NCBI GenBank assembly: GCA_052033935.1
Contig: JBPOJE010000011.1
Location: 1-64,000, forward strand
From: JAGVUD01 sp052033935
GTDB lineage: Bacteria > Armatimonadota > UBA5829 > DSUL01
DNA: 64,000 nucleotides
Direction of reading: 5' to 3'
Below, piece by piece: positions 41,360-49,107 of this stretch. The position numbers were made by a program, and so were the translations under genes. A model generated the notes under the pieces. It saw only the letters and a list, made by a program, of their open reading frames with translations, was not told the DNA's origin and searched no databases. Position 1 is the stretch's first letter; every line of letters begins with the position of its first letter.

Positions 41360-42868
41360 ATGCCAGTGTTACGAATCATTCTATTGCTTTGCATAATCAC
41401 CGGGTGCCAGTCGTGCGCGAAGGCGCAGACACCGGCGGAGCCTTCGGCGATGCGCGAGTTCCGCGCGGTCTGGGTGGCGACGGTGGCTAACATTGACTGG
41501 CCGTCGAAGCCAGGGCTGCCGTCCGAGCAGCAGCAGAAAGAGCTTCTTGCGATACTCGACAAGTGCGTGGAGCTCAATCTGAACGCGGTGGTGTTCCAGA
41601 TCCGGCCGACGGCGGACGCGTTCTACAAGTCGGACCTAGAACCGTGGTCGGAGTATCTGACGGGCAAACAGGGCAAGGCACCCGAGCCGTTCTACGATCC
41701 GCTGCAGTTTGCCGTGGACGAGGCGCATGCGCGGGGCCTGGAGTTGCATGTGTGGTTCAACCCCTATCGCGCCCGGCATCCATCCACCAAAGGCGAGAAC
41801 TCACCCAACCATGTGGTCAAGAGCCGCCCCGACCTCGCCAAGAAGTACGGCAAGCACTACTGGCTCGACCCGGGCGAGCCGGACACGCAGAAGCATTCGC
41901 TCAATGTGATTCTGGACGTCGTGCGGCGGTATGACATTGACGGCGCCCATCTGGACGACTATTTCTATCCGTACAAGGAGAAAGGTCCCGACGGCAAGGT
42001 GCTGGACTTCCCGGACGAGCCCGCTTACAAGCGCTATGTCGCGGGCGGCGGCAAGCTCTCGCGCGATGACTGGCGGCGCGAAAACGTGAACGTGTTCGTC
42101 AAGGACCTCTACGACGCCATCAAGGCCGAGAAGAAGTGGGTGAAGCTGGGGCTCAGCCCGTTCGGAATCGCGCGGCCCGGAAAGCCCGAGGGAATCACGG
42201 GATATGACCAGTACACGCAGCTCTACGCGGACACCGAAAAGTGGCTGCGCGAGGGATGGGTGGACTACTGGACGCCTCAGCTCTACTGGCGCATTGACCA
42301 GAAGCAGCAGAGCTATCCTGTGCTGCTGAAGTGGTGGGCTTCGGTGAACACGAAGGGCCGGAACTTCTGGCCGGGCAACTTCACGGGCAAGGTGAGCGAC
42401 CCCGAGGGCAGCTCGTGGAAGGCCGAGGAGATCGTGAACCAGATCAAGCTCACCCGCGAAACTGCTGGATCGAGCGGCAACGTCCACTTCAGCATGCGCG
42501 CGTTTATGCAGAACCGCGGCGGAATCAGCGACGTCCTGAAGAATGGGCCATACAAGACGCAGGCACTGGTTCCGGCTTCGCCGTGGCTGGACAGCAAAGC
42601 GCCCGCAAAGCCGGAGGCACGGGCCGACAAGGGCGCGCTGACCGGCGCGCTGACGATCAGTTGGAAGCCCAGCGACAGCGAGCAGCCCTGGCAGTGGGTG
42701 GTTTACACCCAGGGCGAGAGCGGCTGGACCTACAAGGTGCTTCCTGGCTCGAAGAGTTCGCTGACGCTTGCGGGAGTGAACGCGGACAGCCATCCGCGCT
42801 CGGTGATGGTGAGCGCGGTGGACCGCTGCGGAAACGAGAGTGAGAAGGCTCTCGTCACAATGCCCTGA
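41360..42868 (+). CDS. GHL10-type putative glycoside hydrolase lipoprotein
   Basis: The 502-aa protein has a lipoprotein signal ending IITGC. The core begins REFRAVWVATVANIDWPSK and continues LNLNAVVFQIRPTADAFYKSD, LELHVWFNPYRA, VLDVVRRYDIDGAHLDDYFYPY, KLGLSPFGI and YWTPQLYW, the PF02638 (YngK/GHL10) barrel. Asp pairs in HLDDYF are likely catalytic. The last 90 residues form a fibronectin-III-like domain (ALTGALTISWKPSDSEQPWQWVVY). Relatives may act on peptidoglycan or exopolysaccharide. Its stop abuts the end of convergent ispH with no gap. Confidence 0.9.
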   Translation: MPVLRIILLLCIITGCQSCAKAQTPAEPSAMREFRAVWVATVANIDWPSKPGLPSEQQQKELLAILDKCVELNLNAVVFQIRPTADAFYKSDLEPWSEYLTGKQGKAPEPFYDPLQFAVDEAHARGLELHVWFNPYRARHPSTKGENSPNHVVKSRPDLAKKYGKHYWLDPGEPDTQKHSLNVILDVVRRYDIDGAHLDDYFYPYKEKGPDGKVLDFPDEPAYKRYVAGGGKLSRDDWRRENVNVFVKDLYDAIKAEKKWVKLGLSPFGIARPGKPEGITGYDQYTQLYADTEKWLREGWVDYWTPQLYWRIDQKQQSYPVLLKWWASVNTKGRNFWPGNFTGKVSDPEGSSWKAEEIVNQIKLTRETAGSSGNVHFSMRAFMQNRGGISDVLKNGPYKTQALVPASPWLDSKAPAKPEARADKGALTGALTISWKPSDSEQPWQWVVYTQGESGWTYKVLPGSKSSLTLAGVNADSHPRSVMVSAVDRCGNESEKALVTMP

Positions 42869-43837
42869 TCAGTGATTGCCTCGCGCTTCGCGGGCTGCAT
42901 CCAGCAGGCTGCGCGGAAGCGCGAACTGGACGTCCTCGGTAACGCCGGGGAGCGTCGCGACCGACGTTGCGCCCAGCGCCCGGAGCCGGTTGACTGTTTC
43001 GTGAACCAGAGCTTCGGGCGTTGAGGCGCCAGCGGTGATTCCCACACACGCCGCCCCTTCCAGCCAGTCCGGATTGATCTCAGCCGCGTTGTCAACGCGG
43101 TAGCCCTTCGCCCCCTGCCGGATGGCAACCTCACACAGGCGCACGGAGTTGGAGCTGTTGGCCGACCCGAGCACCAGAATGACGTCCGCCTTCCGCGCGA
43201 GGTCTTTGACCGCGTTCTGGCGGTGTTGGGTCGCGAAACAGATGTCGTCTTTCGGCGGAGCGATGATTCCGGGGAAGCGTTCCTTGAGGACAGCGACGAT
43301 CTCGGCGGTCTCGTCCACGCTGAGCGTGGTCTGGGTGAGGTAGGCTAGGCGCTGGGTACACGGAGGGTTGACGAGGGCGGCTTCGGCGGCTGACCCGACG
43401 AGCACGACCTTGTCCGGCGCTTCGCCCATGGTGCCGACGACCTCGTCGTGGCCCGCGTGGCCGATTAGAATGATGTCGTACCCGTCTCTGGCAAGCCGCA
43501 GGACTTCGCGATGGACTTTCGTGACCAGCGGGCAGGTTGCGTCAATGATGCGCAGGCTGCGCGAGCGCGCTTCTTCGCGAACAGACGGAGCCACCCCGTG
43601 CGCGCTGAAGACGACCACGGACTCCGGCGGGACCTCGTCGAGAGACTCCACGAAGATGACTCCCCTTTGCTCAAAACTCTCGACGACATAGCGGTTGTGG
43701 ACGATCTGCTTGCGCACGTGCACAGGGGGGCGATACACATCGAGAACGATGTCCACGATCTCGATGGCACGCTCGACCCCCGCACAGAAGCCGCGCGGGG
43801 TGGCAAGCAAGACTGTGAAGCAGCGGTTATCGACCAT
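42869..43837 (-). CDS. ispH: 4-hydroxy-3-methylbut-2-enyl diphosphate reductase
   Basis: IspH is the last step of the MEP isoprenoid pathway, an oxygen-sensitive 4Fe-4S enzyme. The 322-aa protein shows the three cluster cysteines in ATPRGFCAGVERAI, IDATCPLVTKVH and ICFATQHRQNAV-adjacent region, as well as FSAHGVAPSVREEA, GHAGHDEVVGTMGEAP and GSANSSNSVRLCEVA. This matches full-length IspH. It is transcribed opposite GHL10 and follows the methyltransferase by about 57 bases on the same strand. Confidence 0.95.
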   Translation of the reverse strand: MVDNRCFTVLLATPRGFCAGVERAIEIVDIVLDVYRPPVHVRKQIVHNRYVVESFEQRGVIFVESLDEVPPESVVVFSAHGVAPSVREEARSRSLRIIDATCPLVTKVHREVLRLARDGYDIILIGHAGHDEVVGTMGEAPDKVVLVGSAAEAALVNPPCTQRLAYLTQTTLSVDETAEIVAVLKERFPGIIAPPKDDICFATQHRQNAVKDLARKADVILVLGSANSSNSVRLCEVAIRQGAKGYRVDNAAEINPDWLEGAACVGITAGASTPEALVHETVNRLRALGATSVATLPGVTEDVQFALPRSLLDAAREARGNH

Positions 43838-43894
43838 CTGAACAATGCCTTCGCGGGCGACGCGCCCCGGGATTAGTCAGAGGATAGCACAGTT

Positions 43895-44734
43895 TCAGCG
43901 CGTCTTTCGCGCGATGGCGATCATCTGGATGGATGTTTCGTCAGCCTCGTCTCCCTCGTAGTCGCCGAGCAGCCTTTCGAGAACAAAGCCCTCAGTTTCG
44001 AGAAGCAGCCGAAGCTCGCCGGGGTGCAGCCAGGAGTAGGTCCACTCCTGCACGTAGATCTCCGGCGGCTCTGCCTGACGAAACACGATTGTGAACGCGT
44101 TGACGTGGCTGCGCCCCTCGAAGTGGTCGTCGCGCGACTGGGCACCGTAGAGAAGCAGCCGGCCGGACTCCGGATCGGCCAGCGAGGTCAGGTAGGGCTC
44201 CTCCGCACTCGGATTGGGCTTCGGCACAAAGACGTCCAGCCACAGGCGACCGCCGCCAGCGAGGTTCTCGCGAACGGCCGCGAGCGCCTCGCGCTGAACA
44301 CCGAGCGACCCCAGATAGAGGAACGTGTTCGTGGAGCAGACGGCGAGGCGCGCGGGAGCGGGAAGCCGGAATGAGCGAAGGTCGGCGTGAATCTGAGTCA
44401 GGCGCTTCTCCGCGCCGCCGCCGAGGCCGCGCGCCTTCAGCGAGAGCATCTCCTGCATGCGCGGGTCGCTGTCGAGGGCGATCACTTCGTGCCCCGCCCG
44501 CAGCAGGGGAATGGTGAGACGCCCGGTGCCCGAGCCGAGATCGAGAACCGACCCGCCAGTCTCCTCCGCGAGGCGCAGAATGTGCGGGATATCGTCTTCG
44601 AAATCGCCCTCCATCAGGTCGTAAACTTCCGGCACCCATCCCCCAAAGCCGCGGCGGATGTGGGCGAAGCCGGACTCTGCGAGGTCGAAGAACACGTCGA
44701 AGAACTCGGGGTTTACGGGCGTACTGGGGGTCAT
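43895..44734 (-). CDS. Class I SAM-dependent methyltransferase
   Basis: The 279-aa protein has motif I VLDLGSGTGRLTIPLL, the acidic motif II HEVIALDSDPRM, motif III-like LRSFRLPAPARLAVCSTNTFLYLG and a conserved LWLDVFVP. Its N-terminal 50 residues (FDVFFDLAESGFAHIRRGFGGWVPEVYDLM) are family specific. The stop lies upstream of ispH and its start overlaps the end of the GH42-like gene by 4 bases. The target is unknown. Confidence 0.85.
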   Translation of the reverse strand: MTPSTPVNPEFFDVFFDLAESGFAHIRRGFGGWVPEVYDLMEGDFEDDIPHILRLAEETGGSVLDLGSGTGRLTIPLLRAGHEVIALDSDPRMQEMLSLKARGLGGGAEKRLTQIHADLRSFRLPAPARLAVCSTNTFLYLGSLGVQREALAAVRENLAGGGRLWLDVFVPKPNPSAEEPYLTSLADPESGRLLLYGAQSRDDHFEGRSHVNAFTIVFRQAEPPEIYVQEWTYSWLHPGELRLLLETEGFVLERLLGDYEGDEADETSIQMIAIARKTR

Positions 44735-46950
44735 CGGGCGCCCTCCAGAAACTCCACGACAAGAATGTCGTAGAGGTCGAGGCGAGGAAGAAGTATGTCG
44801 GCGCCGTTTTCGTTGATGTCCGCACTCAGCCCCGCTGCCCCGCGAAGGGAGCGGACCGAGCGGATTCCGGCCTTCTCGACGCGAATGCGCAGGTCGTGGA
44901 CGGGAATGGTGTGATACATCGGGCGCTGCATGTCGCCGGTGTTGTTGACGAGATGGATCAGCAAGCGCGGCGGATGGCTCTGCTCGCGGACTTCCATCTG
45001 CACCGTGGGAGACGCGGACACGGTGACATCAAACGGCTTCTGGCATGCCCAGCGCACAGCCGAGGACATCAGCGACTGGTACTCCCGCATCTTGAAGCGC
45101 GCAAGGAACTCGGCGGTCAGGCCGGGGAAGAAGACCGTGCGTCCGGCCCCGGATGCGCGGGTGATCAGAGCGGGATGGCGAGAGTCGTCCTTTGGCGCGG
45201 CATAGAGGCGGCCGGTGGGCTCCAAAAACACGGCGGGTGCCTCCGTCCCCGGCGAGACCGCGACCTTCAGGCTGTACGGAGGGCGGGCGATCAACTGGCC
45301 CGTGGCGAAACCGCCCGTGACTGCATGGGCGCCGGTGACGCGGACATACTCCTCGCCGTAGGCGGGCGGCATTGCGCCCTCAACGGCGGCAACCCCGAAA
45401 AGGTCCGCAAGCGGACTCATCCCGCGACTGCGGCCGCGCTCGTCATAGCAGCCGGCCTCGAACTCCGCGACAAGACCGCAGCCGGACTGAACAAACCGCC
45501 GGATCGCGAGGGCCTGATCGCCAGACAGGCAGGCGGCATTGCCGATGATGAGCACGTCGTAAGCCGCCAGCCCTTCGTCCGTGAGGCTGCTGTCGAGGAC
45601 GACATCGAACGGGATGTGCTCGCGCGTGAGGGCGTTGAACCAGCCCAGGTAGCTGTTGCCGCAGATTCCGTCGCAGATCTCCTTGCGGCGGCGCAGATCC
45701 TGCGGCGCGGGTCCGGAGCGGGAGGACGCGATGAGGTCGCGCTCTTCGACTGCTCCCTGCTGGCCATAAATTTCCGCAAACTCCGAGATGTAATACGTCG
45801 CGGTCTGGCGCGAATAGAGAAGCGCCACCTTCGCCGTGGAGCGCGCGCCCGTGAAGAACTCCTCGTGCTCCTCGATGAACGTGCTGACATCGTGCACCCC
45901 CTGCACCGCGAGATCGCGGCTGTGGTCGAGCGCGTAGTCGAACACCGCGAACCACGGGTTTGCGCCGCAAGCGGTTGTCTGGGCAATGGCGAGAGCGGTT
46001 TCGACGGGCGGCAGCGGAATGTAATGCCACGACCCAAGCGCATGGTGGCTGAAGACGACGGAGGGCTTATGGCCGGCCATCAGGTGCTTCGCGGCCGTCG
46101 CCCAGAAGAACAGCGGCCGGTCGTCCTGCCCCGGATGAAAGAACGCCTCCGCGCCGTTGAAGTCCTGGTGCTGGCCGACTTTCTCGATGTCGCGCGCAAC
46201 GCGCCACACCCCGGCGTGCCAGCTTCCCGCGTTGAGAAACACCACCGCGTCCGGGTTCACCTCGCGCGCCGCCGAGCGGCAGTCCGCCAGAAACGCGGCT
46301 ATGGACTCCTCGCGGAACTCGACGAAGTCCTTCCAGAGTTCGTTGCCCCAATCTTCTTCGGGCGGAATGGGGCTGCCCGTGCGTTCGAGAAACTGAGACC
46401 GGCAACTTTGGCAGTGGCAGCAGCCGGGGAAGACGACTGGGCCATCGAGGAACACCCCGTCTATGCCCGTGTGCATGGCCTCGGCAACCATCTCGCAGGC
46501 CCAGTTACGCCACGGCGAGTTGACGCAAAAGGTGGTTCCGCCACCGTAGAGCGGATTCACGCGGCCATACGGCTCTCCGCTGGCTGTGACCTGCTCCCAG
46601 TCCGGATGGCCTGCCGCGAAATCGTACGAGAACCAGTGCATATTCAGATACGCGAGCACCCGGATCCCATGCTTTCGGGCGTGTGGCAGGTAGGCGCGGA
46701 CCAGGTCGAAGTCTCCCAGAGGAGCGTACTTCTCGAACTTCGGGGTGTTGAACGTCGTCAGATGCCCCAACCCGGGCGCGATGCCGGGCGTGCCGATGAC
46801 CCACTCGCAGTTGATATGCCAGTCTTCGCGCTTGCTCCGCGCGAGGGTGTCGAGGTCTTCACCGCGCATGCGAGCGAGCCGGTCAACGTAATCGAGCCGC
46901 ATCATGCGCACGGGCCGTTCGTGCCAGAGGATTGCTTTCGAATCGTGCAT
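44731..46950 (-). CDS. GH42/GHL6-like glycosidase with trimerisation domain
   Basis: The ATG at 46950 gives 739 aa without a signal peptide. The N-terminal barrel (residues 1-380) has EWVIGTPGIAPGLGHL, YLPHARKHGIRVLAYLNMHWF, GIDGVFLDGPVVFPGCCHCQSC (with a CxxC cysteine set typical of the GHL6 group) and FLNAGSWHAGVW. A Rossmann-like GH42 trimerisation domain follows (YDVLIIGNAACLSGDQALAIRRFVQSGCGLVAEFEAGCYD), then a beta domain (LLIHLVNNTGDMQRP). It resembles beta-galactosidase-like enzymes of unknown specificity. It ends overlapping the methyltransferase gene. Confidence 0.86.
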   Translation of the reverse strand: MHDSKAILWHERPVRMMRLDYVDRLARMRGEDLDTLARSKREDWHINCEWVIGTPGIAPGLGHLTTFNTPKFEKYAPLGDFDLVRAYLPHARKHGIRVLAYLNMHWFSYDFAAGHPDWEQVTASGEPYGRVNPLYGGGTTFCVNSPWRNWACEMVAEAMHTGIDGVFLDGPVVFPGCCHCQSCRSQFLERTGSPIPPEEDWGNELWKDFVEFREESIAAFLADCRSAAREVNPDAVVFLNAGSWHAGVWRVARDIEKVGQHQDFNGAEAFFHPGQDDRPLFFWATAAKHLMAGHKPSVVFSHHALGSWHYIPLPPVETALAIAQTTACGANPWFAVFDYALDHSRDLAVQGVHDVSTFIEEHEEFFTGARSTAKVALLYSRQTATYYISEFAEIYGQQGAVEERDLIASSRSGPAPQDLRRRKEICDGICGNSYLGWFNALTREHIPFDVVLDSSLTDEGLAAYDVLIIGNAACLSGDQALAIRRFVQSGCGLVAEFEAGCYDERGRSRGMSPLADLFGVAAVEGAMPPAYGEEYVRVTGAHAVTGGFATGQLIARPPYSLKVAVSPGTEAPAVFLEPTGRLYAAPKDDSRHPALITRASGAGRTVFFPGLTAEFLARFKMREYQSLMSSAVRWACQKPFDVTVSASPTVQMEVREQSHPPRLLIHLVNNTGDMQRPMYHTIPVHDLRIRVEKAGIRSVRSLRGAAGLSADINENGADILLPRLDLYDILVVEFLEGAR

Positions 46951-46997
46951 AGTACCAGCTAGTTCCCCATCCAGCGCGGTTTCGCCTGCGGCGGAAG

Positions 46998-47894
46998 TCA
47001 ATCGGAGCCGTTCGCCTGCTGGCGGCCGACAAGAGACAGCACGACGGACGCTAGCACAAAGACGCCTCCAACCGCCGTTCCACGCGAGGGCATTTCGCCC
47101 ACGAACAGCGCCACCCAGAGTGGATTCAGAACGGGCTCGATGAGCGTGATGAGACTCGCGGTGAGGGCACGGGTGGTGCGCAGCCCACGCTGATAGCACC
47201 AGTAGCCGCCCGCAAGCTGCCCCACCCCGAGCCAGATGAGCACCAGCCAGGCAAGCGCCGGGTCGTACCCCGGCATTCCCACCTGACCGGCACTGCGGAT
47301 GAGGAACGGCAGCCCGATGACGGACGCCAGCACGTTGCCGTGAAACAGCGAGATGACGGGCGCGGACTCCCGGGCAGGCCCGAGCGCCATTTCACGCAAG
47401 AACAGCGTCACCAGCGCGTATCCGAGGCCCGAAGCGAGCGCCATCATGTCGCCGATGAGCTTCGTGCCCCACGAGCCATTGGCGGCAAACAGGCTGAGGC
47501 TCTCGCCCATGCACAACAACACCCCCACCACCCCCAGCGCTACCGCGAGAATCTCGCTTGCGCGGGGACGCTCGCCCAGTACCAGCCATCCAAGAACAGC
47601 GATCCAGATGAGGGAGGTGTACTGCAGAATGATGGCGTTAGCGGCCGTCGTGAACCCGATGGATGCGACGTACAGGCTGACGCAGGCGCAATACGCGGCC
47701 GCGCCCGCCCACGGCCACACGCCCGACCCGCGCGGTGGCATCACGCGCCCCTTCAACAGGAAGAAGAAGAACGCCGCACTGATTGCCGAGCGCCCACCGC
47801 TGACAGCCAGCGGCGGAAAACCGCTGAGGGTCTTGATGCCCGCGCCGCCCGTGCTCCACAGCAGGCCTGCCAGCAGAAGGAACGCTATGCCCAC
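46998..47894 (-). CDS. EamA/DMT superfamily transporter
   Basis: The 298-aa protein has ten predicted membrane helices in two EamA repeats, the first FLLLAGLLWSTGGAGIKTL, the second GDMMALASGLGYALVTLFL. Conserved EP and GxxLxL-type ends are visible (LIEPVLNPLWVALFVGE). The start is a GTG at 47894. Substrates in this superfamily range from metabolites to sugars. It is likely co-transcribed with the GH42-like gene 48 bases downstream, and might export or import a sugar or metabolite. Confidence 0.9.
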   Translation of the reverse strand: MGIAFLLLAGLLWSTGGAGIKTLSGFPPLAVSGGRSAISAAFFFFLLKGRVMPPRGSGVWPWAGAAAYCACVSLYVASIGFTTAANAIILQYTSLIWIAVLGWLVLGERPRASEILAVALGVVGVLLCMGESLSLFAANGSWGTKLIGDMMALASGLGYALVTLFLREMALGPARESAPVISLFHGNVLASVIGLPFLIRSAGQVGMPGYDPALAWLVLIWLGVGQLAGGYWCYQRGLRTTRALTASLITLIEPVLNPLWVALFVGEMPSRGTAVGGVFVLASVVLSLVGRQQANGSD

Positions 47895-48116
47895 CGCGGA
47901 CTGACGCGGCGTGACAGTGGATGTGTTTGAAGTCTGGTCAGTAACGTCCGTGTCCCCCGATCATTGCGCCCTGATGATACGCCAAACAGCCACCGAATTG
48001 CAGGGTGTGGGGTGACATTGCGCCAGGACGGAGGCCCTGGCAGCGCATTGACGGGCGAGGCGGACGGGAGATATAGTCAGACGGCGTCTTGGTGGAAAGC
48101 GATCGGGGGACCGCAG

Positions 48117-48596
48117 ATGTCTGAGAGCAGTACGAAGAAGTGGATAGCTGTTGCGCGTATTCTGACCGGGGCGCTCCTGATTCATATGGCGCTGCCAAAG
48201 TTTTCGTCCGCCTATCTGGAGGGATTTCCGAACCTGCTTAACTCGTGGGTGAACGGCAACCCGTTTCCGTGGTACAAGTCGTTTCTGCAGACGGTTGGCG
48301 GGCAGCACGATCAGACGCTCGCGATGGCGCTTGCGGCCTGCGAGATGCTGGCGGGAGTGGGGCTGCTGCTCGGGTTTCTGGCCGGGCTGGCCGCCATTCT
48401 CGGCTTTGCCGTGACCCTGAACCATCTTCTGGCGACCTCACACCTGGCCGCCGGATCGCTTCCCTTCACAGCGCCCGCGTGGGAGACCCCGAACGTCTAT
48501 CTGCTGATTCTGCTGGCGCTGTTGTTCGTCGCGAAGTCGGGCCGGACGTGGGGCCTCGCTGCGCGGCAGGGATCTTCGAAGAGCATCCTCTGGTGA
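48117..48596 (+). CDS. DoxX family membrane protein
   Basis: The 159-aa protein has four hydrophobic segments: ILTGALLIHMALPKF, MALAACEMLAGVGLLLGFLAGLAAILGFAV, LLATSHLA and VYLLILLALLFVAKSG. That is the DoxX layout. The ATG is about seven bases after GGGGGA. Relatives are linked to thiosulfate oxidation or redox protection, but many are uncharacterised. It overlaps the next gene by 4 bases. Confidence 0.86.
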   Translation: MSESSTKKWIAVARILTGALLIHMALPKFSSAYLEGFPNLLNSWVNGNPFPWYKSFLQTVGGQHDQTLAMALAACEMLAGVGLLLGFLAGLAAILGFAVTLNHLLATSHLAAGSLPFTAPAWETPNVYLLILLALLFVAKSGRTWGLAARQGSSKSILW

Positions 48597-49087
48597 AACC
48601 GGCGAAGATATGGCTAGTCAGCGCCATGGACTCGGCGACGGCGGAGCGCGCTCAGGCCGAGCAGACGGCTTCAAGGCTGTCAGGCGAGGCGGTGCGGCAA
48701 GTTTACGCGCTTTCCAGCCCGGCCGCCGAACAGACCGCCGCGATTCTGGCCGCCCCCCACGGTCTCGATGTGCGCACTCAGGACGGCAGTCCTGAGCCTG
48801 GCGAGGCCGCGTCCACCGAGGAGCTTCGCGCGGCGGCGGACAGGGCACGAGACGTTCTGGAGACAATCGCGCGCAGGACGTCCGGGCGCACGGCGATTGT
48901 CGTGACCTCACGCGCAGTCATTCAGCTTGTTGTCTGCGACCTGCTGGGGATGCCACTGGACCACCGCGAGCGGATCGGGCAGGATCCCTGCGCCGCGAAT
49001 CTGCTGATACGGCAGGGCTACGGCTGGGTGATCGAGTCGGTGAACGACGATTGCCGCGTAGCCGAACCGCCCGAATCCGCGGACTGA
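48593..49087 (+). CDS. Histidine-phosphatase-fold protein lacking catalytic residues
   Basis: The GTG overlaps the DoxX stop (GTGA); the product is 164 aa. The fold is that of the phosphoglycerate-mutase/SixA superfamily: KIWLVSAMDS, ALSSPAAEQTAAILAAPHGL, TAIVVTSRAVIQLVVCDLLGMPLDH. In active members these read LVRHGET, SSPLxRAxQTA and VVSHGGVI. Here RHG is replaced by SAM, the SSP arginine by Ala, and the second catalytic histidine by Arg. All key residues are lost while the fold and frame remain, so it is probably a binding or regulatory protein. Confidence 0.72.
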   Translation: MKPAKIWLVSAMDSATAERAQAEQTASRLSGEAVRQVYALSSPAAEQTAAILAAPHGLDVRTQDGSPEPGEAASTEELRAAADRARDVLETIARRTSGRTAIVVTSRAVIQLVVCDLLGMPLDHRERIGQDPCAANLLIRQGYGWVIESVNDDCRVAEPPESAD

Positions 49088-49107
49088 CTTCGCGGCGCGG
49101 CTGCGCG

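Noticed and set aside
44896..46962. 688-codon open frame antisense to the GH42-like gene
   Set aside because: Same reason: it lies wholly over a gene with recognisable motifs and its own translation is Arg/Ala/Gly-rich without a domain.
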